A stretch of DNA of 8,512 nt from Candidatus Latescibacterota bacterium. Its GTDB lineage: Bacteria > Latescibacterota > 4484-107 > B68-G9. The notes below the pieces were generated by a model that had not been told where the DNA came from, ran no database searches, and saw only the letters and a list, made by a program, of their open reading frames with translations. This document shows positions 1 through 6,595 of the stretch, piece by piece; positions within the stretch are counted from its first letter, which is position 1, and each line of letters opens with the position of its first letter. The stretch covers positions 1 to 8,512 of the forward strand of contig DTYS01000071.1 in the NCBI GenBank assembly GCA_012961755.1, written 5' to 3'. Both the position numbers and the translations under genes were made by a program.

Positions 1-1
1 G

Positions 2-1429
2 ACGGCCTCCACCGACACCGGGACCGTCGGACTTCGCCCCCCTCCCGTCGTGAGGCATGGGGAAGGAGTTGGCAGAGGCATCCTTGTGGAGACGCCCCTT
101 TACATAGCTGAGTTGAATACGAAGGGGGCCATATTGCAGAGTTGGAGGTTGAAGAAATTTTCGGACGCGAGGGGACGTCCGTTGGAGCTGCTCAGGGGTA
201 GGTCCGGTCCTGGGTTAGTGTTAGATGGGGTGAACTTGGATTCCGTCGAATTCTCGTACGGTGGGGAGGATACCGTAGAGGTTGTGGAGGGGGAAAGGGA
301 GGTCGTCATGAAGGTCGCATGCGGGAACATAACGGTGGCGAAACATTTCGTGTTCCGCTCGGACGGATATACGCTCGGATTTAAAGTTATGGTATACGGC
401 GCACAGGGTCCTTTAAGAGGAAGACTTTCCTGGACGAGGGGGATAGCCGTCACAGAACCTAATATCAAGGAGGATTTGAACTATACCAAGATCTACGTCT
501 TCATGGGAGGGGAGCTCGAAGGATACGAAGTGGGAAAGGGTAAATCCCTGAGCAAGGGCATGGAGGGGATGTTGTCGTGGGTAGGGGTGAGGAACAAATA
601 CTTCCTCATAGCCTTCGTTCCGAGCGGGGGACAGGTTATTGAGGTGGGAGTGGAAGGGGACTGGAGCCATCCGGACGAAAGGCTCTACACCTTCCAGCTC
701 AAAGAGATGGGAAGTTCCCCGATGTTCGAAGGGATGTGGTACCTGGGCCCCTTGCAATACGACAGGGTCAAGGCTTTGGGCGTAGGACTTGAGAGGGTTA
801 TGAACCTCGGATGGTGGTGGATAAGGCCCATAGGTAAGCTCATATTGAAGACGCTCATATGGCTCCATAAATTGATCCCGAACTACGGTCTGGTGATCGT
901 GCTCTTCTCGATACTGGTGAAGGTGGCTGTGTATCCCCTGACCTACAAAAGTTATGTAGCTTCCGTCAAGATGCAGGCCCTCCAGCCCAAGATAGCTGCC
1001 CTCCGTCAGAAGTACAAGAACGATCCCCAGAGGCTCAACAGGGAGACTATGAAGCTCTACAAAGAGCACGGGGTGAACCCCATGGGAGGGTGCCTCCCCT
1101 TGCTCCTACAGATGCCGATACTCATAGCCCTCTTCACGGTGTTCAGGAACACCATAGAGTTCCGTAGGGCCAGGTTCGTCCTATGGCTTAAGGACCTTTC
1201 GGCCCCGGACCCTTACTACGTCCTTCCGGTCCTCATGGGGGTCACAACCTTCTTCCAGCAGAGGTTCTACCCCAAGCAGCAGTCTTCTATGATCTACGTG
1301 ATGCCCGCCGTCATGGTCTTCCTCTTCGCAAAGTTTCCCTCCGGGCTCGTGCTTTACTATACCATGTTCAACATCCTCTCCATAGCCCAGCAGATCTATA
1401 TGATGAGGAGGGGAAAGCTCTCTGTATGA
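2..1429 (+). CDS. yidC: Membrane protein insertase YidC/Oxa1 (5'-truncated by window edge)
   Basis: YidC inserts membrane proteins into the cytoplasmic membrane, alone or with SecYEG. The frame is open to the left edge, so the first transmembrane helix lies outside the window. A GTG at 50 could be misread as a start, but the Thr/Pro-rich codons before it look like the linker after helix 1. Numbering from that GTG, residues 11-245 match the periplasmic P1 beta domain. The conserved Oxa1 core follows: an amphipathic segment (255-278), TM2 (279-299, ending YPLT), a charged cytoplasmic hairpin (MQALQPKIAALRQKYKND, then NPMGGCLPLLLQMP), TM3 (about 346-366) and the last helices (388-405, 414-443, with FPSGLVLYY). 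The TM2 position that is Arg in E. coli YidC (R366) is Lys291 here. The C-terminus is short and lacks a long basic tail. The stop overlaps the mnmE start by 4 nt, so the two are translationally coupled. No jag/khpB gene lies between them. Confidence 0.97.
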   Translation, partial: TASTDTGTVGLRPPPVVRHGEGVGRGILVETPLYIAELNTKGAILQSWRLKKFSDARGRPLELLRGRSGPGLVLDGVNLDSVEFSYGGEDTVEVVEGEREVVMKVACGNITVAKHFVFRSDGYTLGFKVMVYGAQGPLRGRLSWTRGIAVTEPNIKEDLNYTKIYVFMGGELEGYEVGKGKSLSKGMEGMLSWVGVRNKYFLIAFVPSGGQVIEVGVEGDWSHPDERLYTFQLKEMGSSPMFEGMWYLGPLQYDRVKALGVGLERVMNLGWWWIRPIGKLILKTLIWLHKLIPNYGLVIVLFSILVKVAVYPLTYKSYVASVKMQALQPKIAALRQKYKNDPQRLNRETMKLYKEHGVNPMGGCLPLLLQMPILIALFTVFRNTIEFRRARFVLWLKDLSAPDPYYVLPVLMGVTTFFQQRFYPKQQSSMIYVMPAVMVFLFAKFPSGLVLYYTMFNILSIAQQIYMMRRGKLSV

Positions 1430-2793
1430 TGGAGGGGGACACCATAGCGGCCATATCCACCCCTTTGGGCGTAGGGGGGATAGGGATAGTCCGTATAAGT
1501 GGACCCAAAGCTGTGGAGATAGCCGAGGGCATCTTCAAGGGAAAGCTCCGTCCGAAAGATGTGCTCGGCAGGAGGATGCTCTACGGGAGGGTCGTGGACG
1601 GGGACGAGGAGGTGGACGAGGTCCTGCTCACAGTCATGCGTGCCCCCCACACTTACACAACCGAAGATGTGGTCGAGATAAACTGCCACGGCGGGATGGC
1701 CGTCACGAGGAGGGTCCTCAGGATGGTCCTGGAAAAGGGGGCGAGGCTTGCGAGGCCTGGAGAGTTCACGATGAGGGCCTTCCTCGGAGGGAGGATAGAC
1801 CTCGCCCAGGCGGAGGCGGTAGCGGACGTAGTTAAGGCCAGTTCCGAGAGGGCGAGGAAGGCCGCCTATGCCCAGCTCTCCGGCGTCCTCTCGCGTAAGG
1901 TTGAAGAACTTCGCTCCCACCTCGTGGAGGCCGTAGCGTACATAGAAGCGAGCATAGATTTCCCGGAGGACGTCGAACTTCCCGAGGTGGAGCTGGGGGA
2001 GCTCTTGGGGAGGGTGCTCGAGGCCGTGGATTCCCTCAGGGCCTCCTATTTTAGAGGAAGGGTCGAGAGCGAGGGGATAAGGGTGGTGATAGTTGGAAGG
2101 CCGAACGTTGGGAAGTCTAGCCTCATGAACGCACTACTTGAGGAGGAGAGGGCGATAGTCTCCGAGGTCCCAGGAACTACTAGGGATTTCCTGGACGGGA
2201 CCATGGAGGTGGACGGGCTTTCGGTCCGCCTTGTGGACACCGCCGGGATAGGTGAGGTTAGGGACGAGATAGATAGACGGGCCAGGGCCAGGACCGAGCG
2301 ACAGGCCGCCGTCGCCGACCTGTTCCTGGTCGTGCTGGACGGCTCCGAGCCCATGACCCCCGAGGACGAGGAGGTGGCGGAGCTGGTCAGAGGTGGGAGG
2401 AAGGTTATAATTATAAATAAGGTAGATAAAGGGAGGGTGGTCTCGGACGGAGAGGTCAGGAGTATCTTGGAAGATGGACCCATAGTTGAGGCCTCAGCCC
2501 TGACCGGGTACGGCCTGGATCGCCTGAGGGAGACGATGCTCGATGTGGTCTTGGGGGACCGTGCTTGGGAAGGCGACGGGCTCCTTATAACTAAGGAGCG
2601 GCACAAGGCCGCGCTGGACAGGGCATCGGAGGCTTTGAGGAGGACCATTAGAGAGCTCGATGAGGGCTGGCCGTACGAGGTCCTGAGGGTGGAGCTTCAG
2701 GAGGTCCTGGACGCTTTAGAGGATATATTGGGAAGGACCACCCCTGACGATGTGTTGGACAGGATATTCTCCGAGTTCTGCGTGGGGAAATGA
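1426..2793 (+). CDS. mnmE: tRNA-modification GTPase MnmE (TrmE)
   Basis: MnmE is a K+-activated, dimerising GTPase that works with MnmG to build the 5-aminomethyl-type group on wobble U34 of tRNAs, using methylene-tetrahydrofolate. The protein is 455 aa, the usual length. The N-terminal tetrahydrofolate-binding domain covers residues 1-120 (ISTPLGVGGIGIVRISG; CHGG at 87-90; PGEFTMRAFLGGRIDL). A helical domain is split by an inserted G domain at about 217-378. G-domain motifs are G1 GRPNVGKS (224-231, with the K+-coordinating Asn227), G2 GTTRD (250-254), G3 DTAG (271-274), G4 NKVD (331-334) and G5 SAL (357-359). The C-terminus is FCVGK, a form of the family FC(I/V)GK motif with its Cys. Switch II is unusual: Gly276 and Asp283 stand where E. 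coli has Arg275 and the catalytic Glu282. The start is ATG 1426 or ATG 1429; AGGAGG at 1406-1411 serves as ribosome binding site. It overlaps yidC and mnmG by 4 nt each. Confidence 0.98.
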   Translation: MMEGDTIAAISTPLGVGGIGIVRISGPKAVEIAEGIFKGKLRPKDVLGRRMLYGRVVDGDEEVDEVLLTVMRAPHTYTTEDVVEINCHGGMAVTRRVLRMVLEKGARLARPGEFTMRAFLGGRIDLAQAEAVADVVKASSERARKAAYAQLSGVLSRKVEELRSHLVEAVAYIEASIDFPEDVELPEVELGELLGRVLEAVDSLRASYFRGRVESEGIRVVIVGRPNVGKSSLMNALLEEERAIVSEVPGTTRDFLDGTMEVDGLSVRLVDTAGIGEVRDEIDRRARARTERQAAVADLFLVVLDGSEPMTPEDEEVAELVRGGRKVIIINKVDKGRVVSDGEVRSILEDGPIVEASALTGYGLDRLRETMLDVVLGDRAWEGDGLLITKERHKAALDRASEALRRTIRELDEGWPYEVLRVELQEVLDALEDILGRTTPDDVLDRIFSEFCVGK

Positions 2794-4655
2794 GGGAGTA
2801 CGATGTAATAGTGATAGGTGGGGGACACGCTGGGTGCGAAGCTGCCCTGGCCTCTGCTAGGATGGGGATGAGGGTGCTCCTCATAACTATGAAGATAGAG
2901 GAGATAGGCCAGATGTCTTGCAACCCCGCTATAGGAGGGATCGCGAAGGGGCACCTCGTAAGGGAGATAGACGCCCTCGGAGGTGAGATGGCCAAGGCCG
3001 CGGACGCCACGGGGATCCACTTCAGGGTCCTCAACCGTTCGAAGGGCCCCGCGGTCTGGGGGCTCAGGGCCCAGGCGGACAGGGCAGCCTACAGGGCCGA
3101 GATGAGGAGGAGGGTAGAGGGGCAGGAGGGGCTTCAGATCAAGCAGGGACACGTGACCGAAGTCCTGGTGGACAAGGGAAGGGTAGTGGGGGTTAGGACC
3201 GAGACGGGGTACGAATTCTACGGGAGGACCGTTGTCCTCACGACCGGGACCTTCCTCGAGGGCCTGTTGCACGTTGGACTTGTCCACTTCCCGGGTGGGA
3301 GGTTCGGCGAGCCCCCGGCGAGGGGGCTTTCCGGATGTCTGAGGAGGTTAGGGTTCGAGGTAGGTAGGCTGAAGACGGGGACCCCTCCGAGGGTGGACGG
3401 GAGGACCGTGGACTACGACAGTATGGAGCCGCAGCCCGGGGACGAGCCGCCCGTACCCTTCTCGTTCGAGACCGAGGAGGTCAGGAACCTCGCCACCTGC
3501 TACCTAACCTACACGAACGAGAGGACCCACGAGGCCCTGAGGAGCGGCCTCGACCGCTCCCCCCTCTACACAGGCAAGATCGTGGGAATAGGCCCGAGGT
3601 ACTGCCCCTCGATAGAGGACAAGATAGTCCGCTTCGCGGAAAAGCCCCGTCATCCGATATTCGTCGAGCCGGAGGGACTGGACACGGAGGAGAGGTACAT
3701 AAACGGGTTCGCAACGAGCCTCCCCGAGGACGTGCAGTGGAGGGCGCTCCGTACGGTCCCCGGCCTCGAGGAGGCAGAGATAACCAGGTCTGGATATGCG
3801 GTCGAATACGACTTCCTCCCTCCGACCCAGCTCTTCCACTGGCTCGAGACGAGGCTGGTCCAGGGGCTCTTCTTAGCGGGGCAGATAAACGGGACCTCGG
3901 GATACGAGGAGGCCGCGGCCCAGGGGCTCATCGCGGGGATAAACGCTGCACTTAAGGTTATGGGGGAGCCTCCCTTCGTGCTGAAGCGTTCGGAGGCGTA
4001 CATCGGCGTCCTCATAGACGACCTCGTGACCAAGGGCACGAAGGAACCTTATCGTATGTTCACATCTAGGGTGGAACATAGGCTCAAGCTCCGCCCCGAC
4101 AACGCGGACTTAAGGCTCGTGCCCCACGGGTACAGGCTCGGCCTCGTCACCGAGGAGAGGTACAGGAGGACAGAGGAGAAGAGGAGGAGGATAGAGGCCG
4201 CTGTCTCGAGGATGAGGAGCGTGTTCCTCCCGGCCGAGGAGGTCGGAAGGATATTGGGAAGAAATGAACGCCTCTCGGTCGCTCAGCTTTTGAGGCGTCC
4301 CGATGTGTCCTACGAGGACCTAAAGCCCTTCCTCGGGGACGGGGTGGAGCCTGAGGTGGCGAGGGGGGCGGAACTGGAGATAAAGTACGAAGGCTACATA
4401 CAGAAGCAGGAGCGCCAGGTAGCGCAGCTGGAGAAGTTGGATTCCCTGCCCATACCGGAGGATTTCGACTACGGCTCGGTGTACGGCCTTTCCACGGAGG
4501 CCCGCCAGAAGCTTTCGGAGATAAGGCCTCGCTCCGTAGGACAGGCGGCGAGGATATCGGAGGTCAGGTTCTCAGACCTCTCCCTCTTAGTGCTCCACCT
4601 GAGGAAGGGTCGGAACGTTTCACGTGAAACGTCAGGACGAAAGGGCCCTGATTGA
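2790..4655 (+). CDS. mnmG: tRNA uridine-5-carboxymethylaminomethyl modification enzyme MnmG (GidA)
   Basis: MnmG is the FAD/NADH-dependent partner of MnmE in modifying wobble uridine of tRNAs. The protein is 621 aa, full length. It begins with a Rossmann FAD motif, VIVIGGGHAGCEAA (6-19). The two conserved cysteines are present: SCNPAIGG (Cys44, equal to E. coli Cys47) and RYCPSIEDK (Cys272, equal to Cys277). Other family signatures are NRSKGPAVWGLRAQ (82-95), TTGTFLEG (151-158), KTGTPPR (195-201), GQINGTSGYEEAAAQG (364-379), FTSRVEHRL (424-432) and the C-terminal MnmE/tRNA-binding helices with YGLSTEARQKL. After the usual end (LSLLVLHL) there is a 17-residue tail containing NVSRET; this tail is encoded by the parS palindrome. 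The ATG overlaps the mnmE stop by 4 nt, so coupling with its partner gene is strong. The last 32 nt overlap rsmG. The coding strand is very purine-rich. Confidence 0.98.
   Translation: MREYDVIVIGGGHAGCEAALASARMGMRVLLITMKIEEIGQMSCNPAIGGIAKGHLVREIDALGGEMAKAADATGIHFRVLNRSKGPAVWGLRAQADRAAYRAEMRRRVEGQEGLQIKQGHVTEVLVDKGRVVGVRTETGYEFYGRTVVLTTGTFLEGLLHVGLVHFPGGRFGEPPARGLSGCLRRLGFEVGRLKTGTPPRVDGRTVDYDSMEPQPGDEPPVPFSFETEEVRNLATCYLTYTNERTHEALRSGLDRSPLYTGKIVGIGPRYCPSIEDKIVRFAEKPRHPIFVEPEGLDTEERYINGFATSLPEDVQWRALRTVPGLEEAEITRSGYAVEYDFLPPTQLFHWLETRLVQGLFLAGQINGTSGYEEAAAQGLIAGINAALKVMGEPPFVLKRSEAYIGVLIDDLVTKGTKEPYRMFTSRVEHRLKLRPDNADLRLVPHGYRLGLVTEERYRRTEEKRRRIEAAVSRMRSVFLPAEEVGRILGRNERLSVAQLLRRPDVSYEDLKPFLGDGVEPEVARGAELEIKYEGYIQKQERQVAQLEKLDSLPIPEDFDYGSVYGLSTEARQKLSEIRPRSVGQAARISEVRFSDLSLLVLHLRKGRNVSRETSGRKGPD
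4615..4632. other. parS: parS centromere site (ParB/Spo0J binding), perfect 18-bp palindrome
   Basis: The sequence ACGTTTCACGTGAAACGT is a perfect inverted repeat. It contains GTTTCACGTGAAAC, the complete core of the well-conserved bacterial parS site bound by ParB/Spo0J (B. subtilis consensus TGTTTCACGTGAAACA); the outermost pair is A/T-for-T/A style variation (C-G here). parS sites cluster near oriC and often fall in or next to mnmG/rsmG, which fits this locus. The site is read as VSRET in mnmG, and its central GTG is the likely start codon of rsmG, so three functions share these bases. The match and palindrome are seen directly; ParB binding is inferred. No parA or parB gene is visible in the window. 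Confidence 0.88.
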
Positions 4656-5262
4656 GGGATGTCATAACCTTGGATATTCCCCCTCTCAGGAATTGCTCTC
4701 CAAGTTCTGGACCTACTTAGAGCTCCTCCTATCCTGGAACCGTAGGATCAACCTCTTCTCGCGCGGGGACGAGCCCTACCTCGTATTTCGACACATCCTC
4801 CCTTCCCTTGCCCCCTTGGCCGTTCTTCCCGAAGGTCCCTTCCGATCGGTGGACATAGGCTCCGGGGCAGGCTTTCCAGGGATTCCCATTAAGATACTCC
4901 GACGGGACATCCGCATCACTTTGGCGGAATCTAGGAGGATGAGGGCCCTGTTCCTCAGGAAGGTGGTGGAGGAGCTCGGACTTGAAGGGGTAGAAGTAAT
5001 TTGGACCAGGGCGGAGGAATTGGCCCGGGACCCAGCCCACAGGCGTTCTTACGATTGGGCCTTAGCCAGGGCGGTAACCGACCTACCGACCCTTATAGAA
5101 TATGCCACCCCCCTCCTTAGCGAGGGAGGTGGCATATTAACCTACAAGTCTTCGGAACACACAGCCGCCGAGCTCGCAGGTGTGCACATAAGGTGGGAGG
5201 TTCGTAAGGTTCGTCCCCACCCCTCTATAAAACCAGTAAGCTTAGTAGTTCTAAGGCTGTAA
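4624..5262 (+). CDS. rsmG: 16S rRNA (guanine527-N7)-methyltransferase RsmG (GidB)
   Basis: RsmG transfers a methyl group from S-adenosylmethionine to N7 of G527 in the 530 loop of 16S rRNA; in other bacteria its loss gives low-level streptomycin resistance. The protein is 212 aa, a normal length. Family marks are LLLSWNRRINLFS (34-46), the SAM-binding motif VDIGSGAGFPGIPIKI (76-91), the acidic motif II AESRRMRALFLRKV (101-114), a WTRAEEL segment (127-133) and ARAV (148-151). The later family segment usually ending in Lys-Gly reads YKSS here. The start is GTG at 4624, the centre of the parS palindrome; the only Shine-Dalgarno-like run, GAGGAAGGG (4601-4609), is about 14 nt upstream, rather far, so reinitiation from mnmG (32-nt overlap) is likely. 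A strong inverted repeat lies within the gene at 5099-5138. The stop is 1 nt from the convergent rpsU stop. Confidence 0.95.
   Translation: MKRQDERALIEGCHNLGYSPSQELLSKFWTYLELLLSWNRRINLFSRGDEPYLVFRHILPSLAPLAVLPEGPFRSVDIGSGAGFPGIPIKILRRDIRITLAESRRMRALFLRKVVEELGLEGVEVIWTRAEELARDPAHRRSYDWALARAVTDLPTLIEYATPLLSEGGGILTYKSSEHTAAELAGVHIRWEVRKVRPHPSIKPVSLVVLRL
5099..5138. repeat. Long inverted repeat inside rsmG
   Basis: AATATGCCACC (5099-5109) pairs with GGTGGCATATT (5128-5138). After one C/A mismatch, CCCTC (5111-5115) pairs with GAGGG (5122-5126), leaving a 6-nt loop (CTTAGC). That is 16 pairs and one mismatch, unusually strong for coding DNA. It encodes part of the EYATPLLSEGGGILTY stretch of RsmG. 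No T-run follows on either strand, so it is not a classical intrinsic terminator. Its role is unknown. Confidence 0.75.
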
Positions 5263-5267
5263 CTTAG
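5239..5267. terminator. Possible terminator hairpins at the rsmG/rpsU convergent junction
   Basis: CTTAG (5241-5245) can pair with CTAAG (5251-5255; AGCTTAG against CTAAGGCT with one bulge), and the same CTAAG can pair instead with CTTAG at 5263-5267. Read on the minus strand, the first hairpin is followed by TTACTGGTTTTATAG, a weak T-rich stretch that could end rpsU transcription. The stems are short and the T-run is interrupted, so the assignment is tentative. Confidence 0.3.
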
Positions 5268-5467
5268 GATCCCTTCTTCTGCATGAACATGGCCTTCCTT
5301 AGCTTCCTAAGGGCCTTGGATTGGGCCTTACGGCGCCGCTCGCTCGGCTTCTCGTAAAATCTGTGGTTCTTGATCTCCTTGATTATCCCCTCCTGTTCAC
5401 ATTTCCTTCTGAAGCGTTTGATGGCCTGTTCCACATCCTCGCCCTCGCGCACCGTCACATGGATCAC
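5264..5467 (-). CDS. rpsU: 30S ribosomal protein bS21
   Basis: bS21 is a small, highly basic protein of the 30S subunit that helps mRNA engage the anti-Shine-Dalgarno region during initiation. The protein is 67 aa, within the family range. It begins MIHVTVREGEDVEQAIKRF, followed by the typical RRKCEQEGI segment and the signature FYEKPSERRRK (37-47), then a Lys/Arg-rich C-terminal helix. The start is GTG at 5467, not ATG, but it is well supported by AGGAGG (minus strand, 5481-5476) at 8-nt spacing. It converges on rsmG with only 1 nt between stops. A CCTTAG/CTAAGG hairpin (5297-5312) lies inside the gene near its 3' end. A candidate promoter is at 5597-5569 (minus strand), giving a leader of about 90 nt. 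Confidence 0.95.
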   Translation of the reverse strand: MIHVTVREGEDVEQAIKRFRRKCEQEGIIKEIKNHRFYEKPSERRRKAQSKALRKLRKAMFMQKKGS

Positions 5468-5568
5468 TGCTTCACCCTCCTTTCTTTTTTGGACTTATCT
5501 ACTTATTACTCCACAGCCCTCCGTTTCGGGGATTATCTTTCAGATGAAGGGTCGTTTATGGAATGGGT

Positions 5569-5597
5569 AATATAATAATTCCTTGCGTCCAAGGCAA
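5569..5597 (-). promoter_or_regulatory. Candidate sigma-70 promoter for rpsU
   Basis: On the minus strand, TTGCCT (complement of 5592-5597) and TATATT (complement of 5569-5574) are separated by exactly 17 bp in an otherwise GC-rich genome. Transcription would start near 5561 and run into rpsU. The match is seen directly; activity is inferred. Confidence 0.45.
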
Positions 5598-5669
5598 GAG
5601 AATTTTCCGGAGATGTGTCAAAATATCCTTCACCCGGAGGATTGTTCGCGGTGGAGCCTATTGTACTTC

Positions 5670-5698
5670 TTGCCAAACTTCTAAAGGTGGGTTATCTT
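5670..5698 (+). promoter_or_regulatory. Candidate sigma-70 promoter for the aldo/keto reductase gene
   Basis: TTGCCA (5670-5675) and TATCTT (5693-5698) are 17 bp apart, with five and four of six consensus bases. The -10 box is identical to those proposed for folE and rRNA P1 in this window. A start near 5705 would give a leader of about 47 nt to the ATG at 5752. The -10 lies inside a small palindrome GGTTA-TCTT-TAACC (5690-5703), which could serve as an operator, though that is speculative. Confidence 0.5.
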
Positions 5699-5751
5699 TA
5701 ACCATCGCCAGAGCTACTCCGGAACCTGGCAGTAAATTTCAAGGGGGACCT

Positions 5752-6594
5752 ATGGAAAGGAGGAGACTCGGTCGTACGGGACTTGAGGTGTCCATAGTAG
5801 TTTTCGGTGGAGCTGCCTTCATAGGTGGGGCGTCCCGGAGGGAGGCGGACAGGGCTATAGAGAAGGCCCTGGAGTACGGGGTGAACTACTTCGACATAGC
5901 GCCCACGTACGGCGAATCCGAGGTTTTAGTCCGACCGTGGGTGCAGAAGTACAGGGATAAGATATTCGTAGCGTGCAAGACGCTAAAGCGGTCCAGGGGG
6001 GAAGCCTATGAAGAGCTTATGAGGTCCCTGGAGCGGACTGGGGCAGAATACTTTGACCTCTACCAGTTCCACGGTGTGGAGGAGAAGGACTTAGGTACCA
6101 TCTTCGGGCCGGAAGGTGCTGCCGAGGCCTTCCTGGAGGCCAAGGAAAGGGGGCTTATAAAGTGCATCGGCATAACGGGCCACTTCGCTTCCACACTCCT
6201 GAAGGCCTTAGAGAAGTTCGACTTCGATACCGTTATGTTCCCCCTCAACTTCGTCCTGGCCAGACATCGCACCCCCCGGAACGACTATGGGCCGCTCCTC
6301 GATCTGGCAGGGAGGAGGGATATAGGGACGTTGGCGATAAAGTCCGTAGCCAAGGGGAGGTGGTCCGGGAACAGGAGGTACAAGACTTGGTACGAGCCGT
6401 TTGATTCACAGGAGGACGTGGACATGAGCCTCTGGTTCGTGCTTTCGGAGGGAGTGACGGCTGCCCCGACGCCGGGGGACCTTAGGCTCCTGGAGAAGTT
6501 CCTAGACGCGGGGAGGAGGTTCAGGCCGTTGAATCCTGAGGAGAGGGAGGAACTTATGAGGAGGGCCGAAGGTTTGCAGCCCCTGTTCTCCTAA
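5752..6594 (+). CDS. Aldo/keto reductase family oxidoreductase
   Basis: A member of the NAD(P)H-dependent aldo/keto reductase superfamily (TIM barrel), 280 aa; the substrate cannot be told from sequence. The N-terminus MERRRLGRTGLEVSIVVFGGA is typical of the family. The catalytic tetrad is visible: Asp48 (FDIAPTYG), Tyr53 in the same segment, Lys76 (FVACKT) and His107 (YQFHGV). Later come GLIKCIGITGH (135-144) and GVTAAPTPGDLRLLEKFLD (234-252), the region corresponding to the cofactor-binding end of the barrel. It resembles the predicted-oxidoreductase branch that in other proteins carries a C-terminal 4Fe-4S domain; no cysteine cluster is present here. The start is ATG 5752, preceded by AGGGGG; the frame is open further upstream to 5563, but that 63-residue extension has no family similarity and overlaps both promoter candidates. 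The gene is apparently monocistronic and converges on folP with a 1-nt gap. Confidence 0.9.
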   Translation: MERRRLGRTGLEVSIVVFGGAAFIGGASRREADRAIEKALEYGVNYFDIAPTYGESEVLVRPWVQKYRDKIFVACKTLKRSRGEAYEELMRSLERTGAEYFDLYQFHGVEEKDLGTIFGPEGAAEAFLEAKERGLIKCIGITGHFASTLLKALEKFDFDTVMFPLNFVLARHRTPRNDYGPLLDLAGRRDIGTLAIKSVAKGRWSGNRRYKTWYEPFDSQEDVDMSLWFVLSEGVTAAPTPGDLRLLEKFLDAGRRFRPLNPEEREELMRRAEGLQPLFS

Positions 6595-6595
6595 T

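Noticed and set aside
413..1069. Long antisense frames opposite yidC and other genes
   Set aside because: They are opposite strongly conserved genes, have no domain signatures and arise from GC-rich, purine-biased codon use.
5563..5751. In-frame 63-residue upstream extension of the aldo/keto reductase
   Set aside because: It starts without a ribosome binding site, looks nothing like the family N-terminus and overlaps promoter candidates; ATG 5752 fits the family and has a purine-rich site upstream.
5580..5751. Known riboswitch in the reductase leader
   Set aside because: No match by eye to the conserved cores of FMN, TPP, cobalamin, SAM, glycine or c-di-GMP riboswitches.
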